DNA from: CAZJHD01 sp964545855
GTDB lineage: Bacteria; Planctomycetota; UBA1135; JACQFD01
DNA: 30,590 bases
Assembly (NCBI GenBank): GCA_964545855.1
Contig: CAZJHD010000050.1
Location: 1-30,590 of the forward strand
Direction: 5' to 3'
Each line of letters begins with the position of its first letter. Position 1 is the stretch's first letter. The notes below the pieces were generated by a model. It had not been told where the DNA came from and searched no databases. It saw only the letters and a program-made list of their open reading frames with translations. Below are positions 1 through 7,328 of the stretch, in pieces. The translations under genes were made by a program, and so were the position numbers.

Positions 1-2606
1 CCCTCGCGGTGGACGATGAAGTTCTCGCCGTACTCGATCGCCTCGGGCACGTCGGTGTACGCCTGCATCCGTCCGTGCTCCGTGAAGAAGGGCACGCTCT
101 CGTGGATCTGCTCCCAGAAGGGGATCCGCGGGTACGTCCGGAAGAGCATCAAGGCGCCGCCCGGCGGGCCGTACTTGCCCGCCATGATGTCCTCCAGCCG
201 GTAGCCCGCCGTCGTGGTGCAGGTGTCCAGCAGCCGCTGGATGTACACCTCGCGCCGGTTCTCGAGGGCGAACTTCCAGTAGTCGTAGACGCGCGAGTCG
301 GCCGTGATCTCGCCGAATCGCTTCGCGATCCCGGCGAGGATCATGAGGTCGTCCTTGCTGTCGAAGACCGGCGCGATGCCGCCCTTCCAGATCTGCAGGA
401 ACGGGTTGCTGCAGGACGCGGTCACCTCGAGCCCTTCGAACTCCACCCAGGAGTTCGCCGGCAGCGCGAAGTCCGCGTACTCGACCGTGGCCGTGACGTT
501 GATGTCCGCCGTCACGATCAGGTCGATCCGCGGATTCACGTTCTTGAACATCTCGTACGCGTGCTTCGCGTTGTTGAAGAGGTTCACGTTCGTGCAGAAG
601 ATCATCTTCGTGGGCGTCGGCATGTGCGTGTCGCCCGTGAAGTTCTTCCGACCGAGGGACGGCGTCTCGACGATCAAGGGGCGGTCGCCGTGGTTCCAGT
701 AGGCCGGCTCCTCGTCCTTCGCGTAGCCGTGCGCGTGCACCTCCTTGCCGTGGGCGGAGGGATCGAGATTGGGCTCGAAGGGATCCTCGGCGACCCATCC
801 CTTGAAGCCGGGGCCGGTCCAGGGCGATCCCTGGAAGAGCGCCGCCTTGTAGTTGCCGGCCCAGGTGTGGCATCCAGCGCCGGGCTTCCCGAAGTTGCCC
901 GTGAGCATCAGCGGCAGATGGGCCGCCCGATTCATCTCCGTGGCGTGGAACCAGTGGTTGATGCCTTCGCCCTGGTGGATCGCCGCCGGCTGGATCGTCG
1001 CGAGGTCCTTCGCGAGCCGCTCGATGAGGACGCGCGGTGCGTGGGTGATCTCGCAGACGGAATCGAGGTCGTAGTCGGCGAGGTGCTCCTCGTAGGCGCT
1101 CCACACCGTCATGCATCGCACCGTCGTCCCGTCGGCGAGCGTCACGTCGAAGGTGCCCTTGAGCGCTGGCGTCGCGCAGGCGGACCGCATCTTCCCGCCG
1201 ATCTCGTCGCGAGACACGGCGGCGGGAGCGCCCTTGGCCTCGTCCCACAGCACGAAGTCGTCGATCTTCGCGTACTGCTCGGTCTTCAGTCCCTGCAGCC
1301 GGAAGCTGGGTCCGTCCTTCGCGAGCCGCCCCGCGTGGTTCCGGAAGACCTCCTTCGCACGCAGCAGCTTCAGCGTGTCGGTCCGCAGCAGCAGCGGGAA
1401 GTCGGTGAACTCCTCGACGAACTTCCGGTCGTACCAGCCGCGCTCCATCATCAGCCGCGCGATGCCGAGGAAGAGAGCGGCGTCGGTGGAGGGCCGGATG
1501 GGGATCCAGTAGTCGGCCTTGGTGGCCGGCGCGCCGTACTCCGGCGTGATGACGACGACCTTCGCTCCCCGCTCCATGCACTCGATGAACCAGTGGGAGT
1601 CGGTCATCTTGTTCTCCACCAGGTTCTTCCCGTCCATCACGATCAGACGGGAGAAGCGGAGATCGTTGAAGTCGCAGTCGCTCGTCTGCAGTCCGTGCAC
1701 CCACGGATGCCCCGGCGCCTGGTCGCCGTGCCAGGTGTAGTTCGACCAGTTGCGCCCTCCGCGCGCCTGCTCCTTCGGGATGCCTCGCAGCTTCTGATCG
1801 AAGAGCGCGAGCGTGTTGGAGAGGCGATAGGCGCCGTACTTGCCGAACACGCCGAGGAGCCCCATCCCGCCGCGGAACTTCATCGTGCGCGTGCCCGCGC
1901 CGCCCATCGCGTCGAGCATCTCCTTCGGGTAGCCGTCGGCCTCGAGCCGCCGTCGGCCGTCGGCGCCCGTGTAGGTCTCGGCGATCGCCTTCATGCCGCG
2001 GGCGATCAGGTCGAAGGCCTCGTCCCAGCCCACCTTCACGAATCGGTCGGTGCCGCGCGCGTCGAAGCGGAACTTCGTGCGGTTCGCGGGAGTGAGGTGC
2101 GGGAATCCCGCTTCGGCCCACTCCTTCCAGCCCTGGCGAACGATGGGGTACTTGAGGCGGTAGGGCCCGTAGACGCGGCGATGGAAGGTGTAGCCCTTGG
2201 CGCACTGCCTCGGGTTCCAGTTGGGCGTCGCGTGGTTGCCGTAGAGGTCTTGGTACTTCTGGTAGGAGTAGTCGTTGCCGAGCCGGGTGATGACACCGTT
2301 GCGGACGTAGGCCTTCACGCGGCAGGCGTGCGTGTCGTTCGGAGAGCACACCCACGTGAACTCCGAGTCGTAGTGGTATTGGTCGCGGTAGACCTTCTCC
2401 CAGCCGCGCTCCGGGTAGTGCTCGAGCGGGTTGAGGATGTCCTCCGCGGCGGCGAGACCGCGCAGGGAGAGGCGGAACTCCGAGAGGCCGAAGGCGGCGC
2501 CCGCGAGCGCCGCGTAGCCCATGAAGTCGCGCCTCGAGGTCGTGCGCCGCGTGGAGGCCGCGCTCGCTCGGTCGCCGGTCGTCGGGAGAGTGTGGTCGTC
2601 GTGCAT
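1..2606 (-). CDS. nxrA: NxrA-like molybdopterin oxidoreductase, catalytic subunit (3' end cut by window edge)
   Basis: This is the catalytic alpha subunit of a type II DMSO-reductase-family enzyme, most like the NxrA of Nitrospira, Nitrospina and anammox bacteria, which interconverts nitrite and nitrate in the periplasm. The frame is open from ATG 2606 to the window edge, giving 868 codons, while such subunits are usually about 1,100-1,150 residues. A twin-arginine signal is clear: SRRDFM at residues 24-29 followed by a hydrophobic Ala/Gly/Leu stretch. The N-terminal iron-sulfur site is visible as VCSPNDTHACR (C87, D91, C95) and a later Cys in NPRQCAKGYTF (C135). The segment LQTSDCDFNDLRF (D310, D312) probably holds the molybdenum-ligating Asp. 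The NxrC-like gene ends 11 bp upstream, so the two are co-transcribed. The beta subunit (NxrB) would be expected beyond the window. Family is well supported. Whether it oxidises nitrite or reduces nitrate cannot be told from sequence alone. Confidence 0.87.
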   Translation of the reverse strand, partial: MHDDHTLPTTGDRASAASTRRTTSRRDFMGYAALAGAAFGLSEFRLSLRGLAAAEDILNPLEHYPERGWEKVYRDQYHYDSEFTWVCSPNDTHACRVKAYVRNGVITRLGNDYSYQKYQDLYGNHATPNWNPRQCAKGYTFHRRVYGPYRLKYPIVRQGWKEWAEAGFPHLTPANRTKFRFDARGTDRFVKVGWDEAFDLIARGMKAIAETYTGADGRRRLEADGYPKEMLDAMGGAGTRTMKFRGGMGLLGVFGKYGAYRLSNTLALFDQKLRGIPKEQARGGRNWSNYTWHGDQAPGHPWVHGLQTSDCDFNDLRFSRLIVMDGKNLVENKMTDSHWFIECMERGAKVVVITPEYGAPATKADYWIPIRPSTDAALFLGIARLMMERGWYDRKFVEEFTDFPLLLRTDTLKLLRAKEVFRNHAGRLAKDGPSFRLQGLKTEQYAKIDDFVLWDEAKGAPAAVSRDEIGGKMRSACATPALKGTFDVTLADGTTVRCMTVWSAYEEHLADYDLDSVCEITHAPRVLIERLAKDLATIQPAAIHQGEGINHWFHATEMNRAAHLPLMLTGNFGKPGAGCHTWAGNYKAALFQGSPWTGPGFKGWVAEDPFEPNLDPSAHGKEVHAHGYAKDEEPAYWNHGDRPLIVETPSLGRKNFTGDTHMPTPTKMIFCTNVNLFNNAKHAYEMFKNVNPRIDLIVTADINVTATVEYADFALPANSWVEFEGLEVTASCSNPFLQIWKGGIAPVFDSKDDLMILAGIAKRFGEITADSRVYDYWKFALENRREVYIQRLLDTCTTTAGYRLEDIMAGKYGPPGGALMLFRTYPRIPFWEQIHESVPFFTEHGRMQAYTDVPEAIEYGENFIVHRE

Positions 2607-2617
2607 GGATCCCTTCC

Positions 2618-4237
2618 TCACCACGCGATCTCGAGGTCGTGCCAGATCGTGATCTGCTTCTGTCCGTTGCGGTCGCCGGCGCTACCGTCCCAGCAGGCGA
2701 AGGCGGCGGGGACGCGCTGTCCGGGAGCGAGGGGCGCGTTGCCGGCGTCGGAGTCGGCGAAGGCGCGCGACAGCACGACGGACCAGATGCCGCGGTCGTG
2801 CACTCCCTTGCCCTCCACGGTCGTCGACACGCGCGGCAGCGGCCGGAGCGTCGAGAAGCCTCGCGCCACGAGGTTCTCCACGGGCGACGACGGATTCGGA
2901 TCGGAGACGGGGTTCCCTGCGGCCCACCCGGCCGCGAGCCCCGGCCCCAGATCGGCGAGCGTCCTCCGCTCCGCGTCGAAGGTGCCGGGCTTCCAGCCGT
3001 CCGTCTCCGGGTAGTCCATCACGTGGAGATTCGGATACTGCGTCTCCACGTCGGGCCGGCCCTCGACGCCTCTCTGACGGTCGGCCTTCCACATCCAGAT
3101 GTTCACGTCCTCCACTCCCGCGCCCATGGCGATGAAGGGCGCCGCGGGCGAGCGCGCGAGCTGGACGGCGACGCCGTCGCGGAAGTCCTGGGAACGCGCC
3201 GCCGTGGTGTCGGCCGTCTCGTCCTCCCAGGAGAGGTGCACGTGGATCCGCGTTCCGTCGTGCACCGCGCGCACGAGCAGCCCCTCGATGCGCCGGTCAC
3301 GCCACCAGAGCGGCATGAGCGCGACGTAGACCGGAGCCTGCGCGGCCCACGCGGCGGACGCGGGGTCGCTCCATGCGTCCGAGGCCGCCACGCGCTGCGC
3401 CACGATCGTGCGGCGCGTCTGCTTCACCATCTCGTAGGCGCCGGGACGCGCGAGGGAGAGCAGGTAGTAGGTGAGGTCCCAGCGCTCCGCCGGCGAGAGC
3501 GTCGCCGCGAAGGAGGGCATCGGCGTGCCGTTCATCCCGATGGAGATCCGGCGATAGACGTCCACCGGATCCGCGCCCCCCTTGAAGATCCCCGCCGTGA
3601 GATCGCGCGCGCGGATCGGCCAGCCGGCGCTGTCGCGGAGCTCCGCCGCCGACGAGCCAGCGCCGCGGCCCTCGTCGCCATGGCACTTCGCGCAATCGGC
3701 CCTGCGGTAGACGTGGCGCCCTCGCGCGATCGCTTCGGAGGTGCGCGGCGGCGGCGGCGGCACGGCGACCGGGGTCATGTCGAGCCCGAGGTCCCAGATC
3801 TGCACCCACGCCTCCTCGTCCTCGTCCCAGAACTTCGCGAGCGTCTTCATGAAAGCCACGAGCGCCCAGCGATCGTTCTCGGGGAGCAGCTCCCACGACG
3901 GCATGGCCGAACCGGGCATCCCCTCGGTGATGACGCGGAAGAGATCCTCGTCCGTCGGGAGCGACCCCGTCGGCGTCGACGTGACGCGGAAGGCGCCGGA
4001 CGTGAAGTCCCGCGGCTTCGGATAGAGATAGGGAGCCGCGGGTCCATCACCCTTCCCCTCGGTGCCGTGGCATCCCGCGCAGTTCTGCGCGTAGACCTCC
4101 CAGCCCCGGTCGAGCACCGAGCGCGGCTCCTTCGTCTCCCCGCCGACGGCTCCCTCGCCGCCCGCTCCGGCTCCGAGGAGCGGTGGGATCGAGAGGCAGA
4201 GGAACGCCGCGAGAGTGACGGGTGCGAACGCGCGCAT
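2618..4237 (-). CDS. NxrC-like subunit: diheme cytochrome c fused to an ethylbenzene-dehydrogenase-type haem b domain
   Basis: This 539-residue exported protein probably passes electrons between the NxrA-type enzyme and periplasmic carriers. A signal peptide covers about residues 1-24. Two cytochrome c domains follow, with haem motifs CAGCH (53-57) and CAKCH (182-186). Each has a likely axial methionine, in SAMPSW (M112) and in TPMPSF. The C-terminal half (about 290-535) looks like an EB_dh domain, with the characteristic EDVNIWMWKAD segment near its middle. This domain binds haem b in NxrC and in the gamma subunits of related type II enzymes. No C-terminal membrane helix is seen, so the protein is probably soluble in the periplasm. 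The start at 4237 is supported by GAGGAAA at 4244-4250. It is the first gene of the operon and has an FNR/DNR-like box upstream. Calling it NxrC-like is inference from domain content and from its position next to nxrA. Confidence 0.82.
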   Translation of the reverse strand: MRAFAPVTLAAFLCLSIPPLLGAGAGGEGAVGGETKEPRSVLDRGWEVYAQNCAGCHGTEGKGDGPAAPYLYPKPRDFTSGAFRVTSTPTGSLPTDEDLFRVITEGMPGSAMPSWELLPENDRWALVAFMKTLAKFWDEDEEAWVQIWDLGLDMTPVAVPPPPPRTSEAIARGRHVYRRADCAKCHGDEGRGAGSSAAELRDSAGWPIRARDLTAGIFKGGADPVDVYRRISIGMNGTPMPSFAATLSPAERWDLTYYLLSLARPGAYEMVKQTRRTIVAQRVAASDAWSDPASAAWAAQAPVYVALMPLWWRDRRIEGLLVRAVHDGTRIHVHLSWEDETADTTAARSQDFRDGVAVQLARSPAAPFIAMGAGVEDVNIWMWKADRQRGVEGRPDVETQYPNLHVMDYPETDGWKPGTFDAERRTLADLGPGLAAGWAAGNPVSDPNPSSPVENLVARGFSTLRPLPRVSTTVEGKGVHDRGIWSVVLSRAFADSDAGNAPLAPGQRVPAAFACWDGSAGDRNGQKQITIWHDLEIAW

Positions 4238-4296
4238 GATCGGTTTCCTCGGGGACCCGCCATGCCGAGCAAGGCCGAGCCCGAGGCCTTCGCGCG

Positions 4297-4310
4297 TTGA
4301 TCCGTGTCAA
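4297..4310 (-). promoter_or_regulatory. FNR/DNR-type operator upstream of the NxrC-like/nxrA operon
   Basis: On the minus strand the sequence reads TTGACACGGATCAA, which fits the CRP/FNR-superfamily pattern TTGAY-N4-RTCAA used by FNR, DNR and NNR regulators. It sits inside an 18-bp perfect dyad (CGTTGA, 6-nt spacer, TCAACG; 4295-4312). Its centre lies about 66 bp before the ATG at 4237. A class II activated start site about 41 bp downstream would leave a leader of roughly 25 nt. TTGACA within it could also serve as a -35 element, but I see no clear -10. Confidence 0.55.
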
Positions 4311-4315
4311 CGAGT

Positions 4316-4435
4316 GTCCCGGGAANNNNNNNNNNNNNNNNNNNNNNNNNNNNNNNNNNNNNNNNNNNNNNNNNNNNNNNNNNNNNNNNNNNNNNNNNNN
4401 NNNNNNNNNNNNNNNNNNNNNNNNNTTCCCGGGAC
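4316..4435. repeat. Inverted repeat flanking the scaffold gap (REP-like hairpin arms)
   Basis: The left contig ends in GTCCCGGGAA (4316-4325) and the right contig begins with TTCCCGGGAC (4426-4435), an exact 10-bp inverted repeat abutting the Ns on both sides. The core TCCCGGGA is itself a palindrome. Right-hand flanking bases continue as TGTCTCC. Assemblies often break in such dispersed hairpin repeats, for example REP elements linked to RAYT transposases. No transposase is visible here, so the element's identity is a guess. Confidence 0.5.
4326..4425. other. Assembly gap of 100 Ns
   Basis: Exactly 100 unknown bases separate two contigs, the conventional placeholder for a gap of unknown length. 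True distance, and even adjacency, of the NxrC-like/nxrA operon and the genes to the right is not established by this sequence. Confidence 0.99.
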
Positions 4436-4449
4436 TGTCTCCTTCCGAC

Positions 4450-5532
4450 TCAGTCGGTGGATCGCGCCGTTCCGGATCGGACCGCCGAGGCGGTCCCCGC
4501 GAGGAACAGCACGATCGCGAGCGCGTTCCCGATGCCGCCCGCCTGCCGGAGGCCCGGCATCCCGAGCAGGTCGCCCGCCACGCGCGCGGCGAGCGACGCG
4601 TGCAGCACCGCGAGCGGGCCCCAGAATCGCGCACGGAACGGGACCGGCACCTCCAGCACCGCGGGAAACACGAGCGGCGCGTGCGCGAACACCATGGAGA
4701 AGACGAAGCCGACGAACACCGCGTGGAGGCGCGCGTCGTGGAGCGCTCCCGCCACCTCGCCCCCGTCGCGCAGCGCGAGGAGTCCGCCGACGCCGAGCCA
4801 CGCGTAGCCGGAGAGGAGCGCCACGGCGAGGAATCGGGGGAGACCCGGCGCGCGAAGCCCCCGCCGCGCCATGTCGTAGCGAAGGAGCCAGAGGGCGAGA
4901 CCGAGAGCGCCGGCGCCTTGCACGCGCACGCCCGTCGCGAGGTCGCGCGCACCGACGGCTGCGCCGGCGAGGATCGCCGCCGCGGCGACGACGAAGAGCA
5001 CCCGCGCCGCCGCCGGGATCGGCACGACGCGGTTCAGCTCGATCCGCTCGCCGGCGATCGTGAGGACCAGGAACGCCATCCACCAGGGCGCCACGGCGAG
5101 CGGCGGCCAGCCGAGCGCGAGGAGCGCGTTCCCGGCGCACCACGCCGCCGTGCCGGCCGCGATCACGGCGTTCCCGAGGGAGCGGTCGCGCGCGAGCAGA
5201 CGCCCCTGCACGAGCAGCAGCACGCCGCTCCCGAGGGCCGCCCACACCGGTCCCGCCGGCTCGGGCACGCCCGCGAGCGCGGCGAGCATCCCGCCGGCCG
5301 CGAAGAGCGGCGCGAGGTAGGCCCAGGCGGCGCCCACGGCGACGGCCCGCTCCAACGCGATGAGCGCGCCGAAGAAGCCGGTCACCATCAGCGGCCCGTG
5401 CATCGGCGGCAGCCGGGGCGAGACGAGCGGGATCGCCGCGCCGAGCCGCAGCAGCCCCGCCCAGAGCGCCGCCGCGAGGCAGGCCGCCGCGAGCGCGAGG
5501 AAGGGAACGCGGCGGAACGCGATGCGGGTCAT
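4450..5532 (-). CDS. Polytopic membrane protein with NnrS-like histidine motifs
   Basis: This is a 360-residue, strongly hydrophobic protein with about ten to twelve predicted membrane segments. Conserved-looking histidines lie in or near helices: MHGPLM (H45), HDARLHAVFVG (H265, H270) and FAHAPLVFP (H284). This arrangement recalls NnrS, a haem- and copper-containing membrane protein linked to nitric-oxide stress. It also recalls small heme-copper-oxidase-like membrane proteins found in denitrification loci. The match is by pattern only, and it could belong to a separate uncharacterised family. Its ATG overlaps the stop of the ABC exporter gene as ATGA (5529-5532), so the two are translationally coupled. 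It is the last gene before the scaffold gap. If the join is right, a nitrogen-oxide-related membrane protein sits directly upstream of the nitrite oxidoreductase operon. Confidence 0.5.
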   Translation of the reverse strand: MTRIAFRRVPFLALAAACLAAALWAGLLRLGAAIPLVSPRLPPMHGPLMVTGFFGALIALERAVAVGAAWAYLAPLFAAGGMLAALAGVPEPAGPVWAALGSGVLLLVQGRLLARDRSLGNAVIAAGTAAWCAGNALLALGWPPLAVAPWWMAFLVLTIAGERIELNRVVPIPAAARVLFVVAAAAILAGAAVGARDLATGVRVQGAGALGLALWLLRYDMARRGLRAPGLPRFLAVALLSGYAWLGVGGLLALRDGGEVAGALHDARLHAVFVGFVFSMVFAHAPLVFPAVLEVPVPFRARFWGPLAVLHASLAARVAGDLLGMPGLRQAGGIGNALAIVLFLAGTASAVRSGTARSTD

Positions 5533-7328
5533 CGCGCGGGCGCGGCGAGGAGCTGCAGCTCGAAGAGGGCGCGGTAGAGCCCGCCGCGCGCGAGGAGCGA
5601 GCCGTGGTCACCCTGCTCGACGATGCGCCCCTCGTCGAGGACGAGGATGCGGTGGGCGCGCAGCACCGTGCTGAGGCGGTGCGCGATCACGAAGGTCGTG
5701 CGGCCGCGGAAGAGCGCGTCGAGGGCCTCCGTCACGTGACGCTCCGACTCGGAGTCCAGCGAGCTCGTCGCCTCGTCGAGCACGAGGATCGCCGGGTCCT
5801 CCAGGAAGCAGCGCGCGATCGCGATCCGCTGGCGCTGCCCCATGGAGAGCTTCACGCCGCGCTCGCCGACCACCGTGTCGTAGCCGCCCGCGAGCGCCTC
5901 GACGAAGCCGTCGGCGCGCGCCGCCCGCGCCGCCGCGCGCATCTCCTCCTCGCTCGCGCCGGGCCGCCCGAAGAGCAGGTTCTCGCGGATCGTGCCTCCG
6001 AAGAGGAGCGTCTCCTGCGGCACGATCCCGATCGACCGGCGCAGATCGGCGAGACGCAGCGACCGCACGTCGCGGCCGTCGATCGAGACGGCGCCCTCCG
6101 TCGGATCCCAGAAGCGCGAGAGGAGCGACACGAGCGTGCTCTTGCCGGCGCCGCTGCGGCCCACGAGCGCCACCACCTCGCCGGGCTCGACCTCGACGTC
6201 GATGCCGTCGAGGGCCCGCCGCTCCGGCGCCGACGGATAGGAGAACGACACGCCGCGGAAGGACACGGCGCCGCGCGGGCGGGCGAAGGGCGCCGCGTCC
6301 GGCGCGTCGGCGATCGCCGGCACGAGGTCCAGAATCTCGAACACGCGGCGGCACGATCCCATGGCGCGCCGCAGCGTGCCGTAGGTCGACGCGAGCGAGC
6401 CGATCGCCGACGCGATGACGAAGGTGTAGAAGACGAACGACGTGAGCTGCCCCGCCGTCAGCTCGCCGTCGAGCACGAGGCGATTGCCGAACCAGAGCAC
6501 GAGGGCGACGGCCGAGAACCCGAGGAAGCTCACGGTGCCGGCGAGCGCCCCCAGCATCCGGCCCTGGCGCCGGGCGAGCGCCGCCGTGTTCAGGATCCTC
6601 TCGCGGTAGCGCGAGAGCATCCCCTGCTCGCGGACGAAGGCCTGCACCACGCGCACCTGCGACAGCGACTCCTCGGCCACGATGTTCGCCGCCGCCAGCT
6701 CGTCGTGGGTCTTGGTCGAGAGCTTCTCGAGGCGCCGGCCCATGAGGAACGCGATGGCGATGACCGGCGGCACGGCGGCGAGCATCACGAGCGCGAGCTG
6801 CGTGTGGACGACGAAGACGATGGCGAGGCCGCCGGCCAGGACGAACGCGTCCTTCAGCGACTCCGAGAGGTCCGACGTGAGCACCGACTCCACGGACGCC
6901 ACGTCGGAGCCGAGGCGCGACAGGAGCTCCCCCACGCGGCGCGTCTCGAAGAAGCTCGGCGCCTGGAGCAGCAGCCTCCCGAAGACGTCGCCGCGGAGCT
7001 CGGCGAGGATCCGCGACCCGGCGCCGACGAGGATCGCCGTGCGCGCGAAGTGGACCCCGCCCTGCACCGCGAAGAGCGCGACGAGGCCGAGGCTCACGAG
7101 GTCCAGGCGGTGGGCGCTCCGCTCCACGAGCGCCGCGTCGACGACCATCCCGACGGCCGCGGGGAACACGAGCCCGATGCCCCCCGAGACGAGGAGGCAC
7201 GCGAAGGCGAATCCGAGCGCGGCCGCGTGGGGCCGCGCGCGCGCGAGCATGCGCAGGAGGTCGCGCGGCCGCCCCTTCTCCTCCTTCTCGGCGTGCTCCC
7301 GATCCGCGCCCGGCGCCGCGCCGATCAT
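5529..7328 (-). CDS. ABC exporter half-transporter (permease-ATPase fusion, MsbA/ABCB type)
   Basis: This 599-residue protein has an N-terminal six-helix exporter domain (about 30-330) fused to a nucleotide-binding domain, and would work as a homodimer or with a partner. The ATPase motifs are complete: Walker A GRSGAGKST (390-398), Q-loop in IVPQETLLFGG, signature LSMGQ (494-498), Walker B ILVLDEA with D518 and catalytic E519, and the switch histidine in IAHRLSTV (H550). The signature has Met where most have Gly. The substrate cannot be told; lipids, peptides or drugs are all possible for this class. The ATG (7326-7328) overlaps the upstream stop as ATGA, and the gene's own stop overlaps the next start in the same way. 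The frame stays open far upstream, but those codons belong to shadow reading of the preceding gene. Confidence 0.9.
   Translation of the reverse strand: MIGAAPGADREHAEKEEKGRPRDLLRMLARARPHAAALGFAFACLLVSGGIGLVFPAAVGMVVDAALVERSAHRLDLVSLGLVALFAVQGGVHFARTAILVGAGSRILAELRGDVFGRLLLQAPSFFETRRVGELLSRLGSDVASVESVLTSDLSESLKDAFVLAGGLAIVFVVHTQLALVMLAAVPPVIAIAFLMGRRLEKLSTKTHDELAAANIVAEESLSQVRVVQAFVREQGMLSRYRERILNTAALARRQGRMLGALAGTVSFLGFSAVALVLWFGNRLVLDGELTAGQLTSFVFYTFVIASAIGSLASTYGTLRRAMGSCRRVFEILDLVPAIADAPDAAPFARPRGAVSFRGVSFSYPSAPERRALDGIDVEVEPGEVVALVGRSGAGKSTLVSLLSRFWDPTEGAVSIDGRDVRSLRLADLRRSIGIVPQETLLFGGTIRENLLFGRPGASEEEMRAAARAARADGFVEALAGGYDTVVGERGVKLSMGQRQRIAIARCFLEDPAILVLDEATSSLDSESERHVTEALDALFRGRTTFVIAHRLSTVLRAHRILVLDEGRIVEQGDHGSLLARGGLYRALFELQLLAAPAR

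Noticed and set aside
9..3014. A 1,001-codon open frame on the plus strand across nxrA
   Set aside because: It is antisense to a clear NxrA-like protein, is rich in Arg/Val/Gly/Ala in the manner of GC-rich shadow frames, and has no recognisable domain.
4450..5532. Calling the membrane protein a nitric oxide reductase or haem-copper oxidase subunit I
   Set aside because: It is too short and lacks the full set of six histidines. Only a looser NnrS-like resemblance holds.
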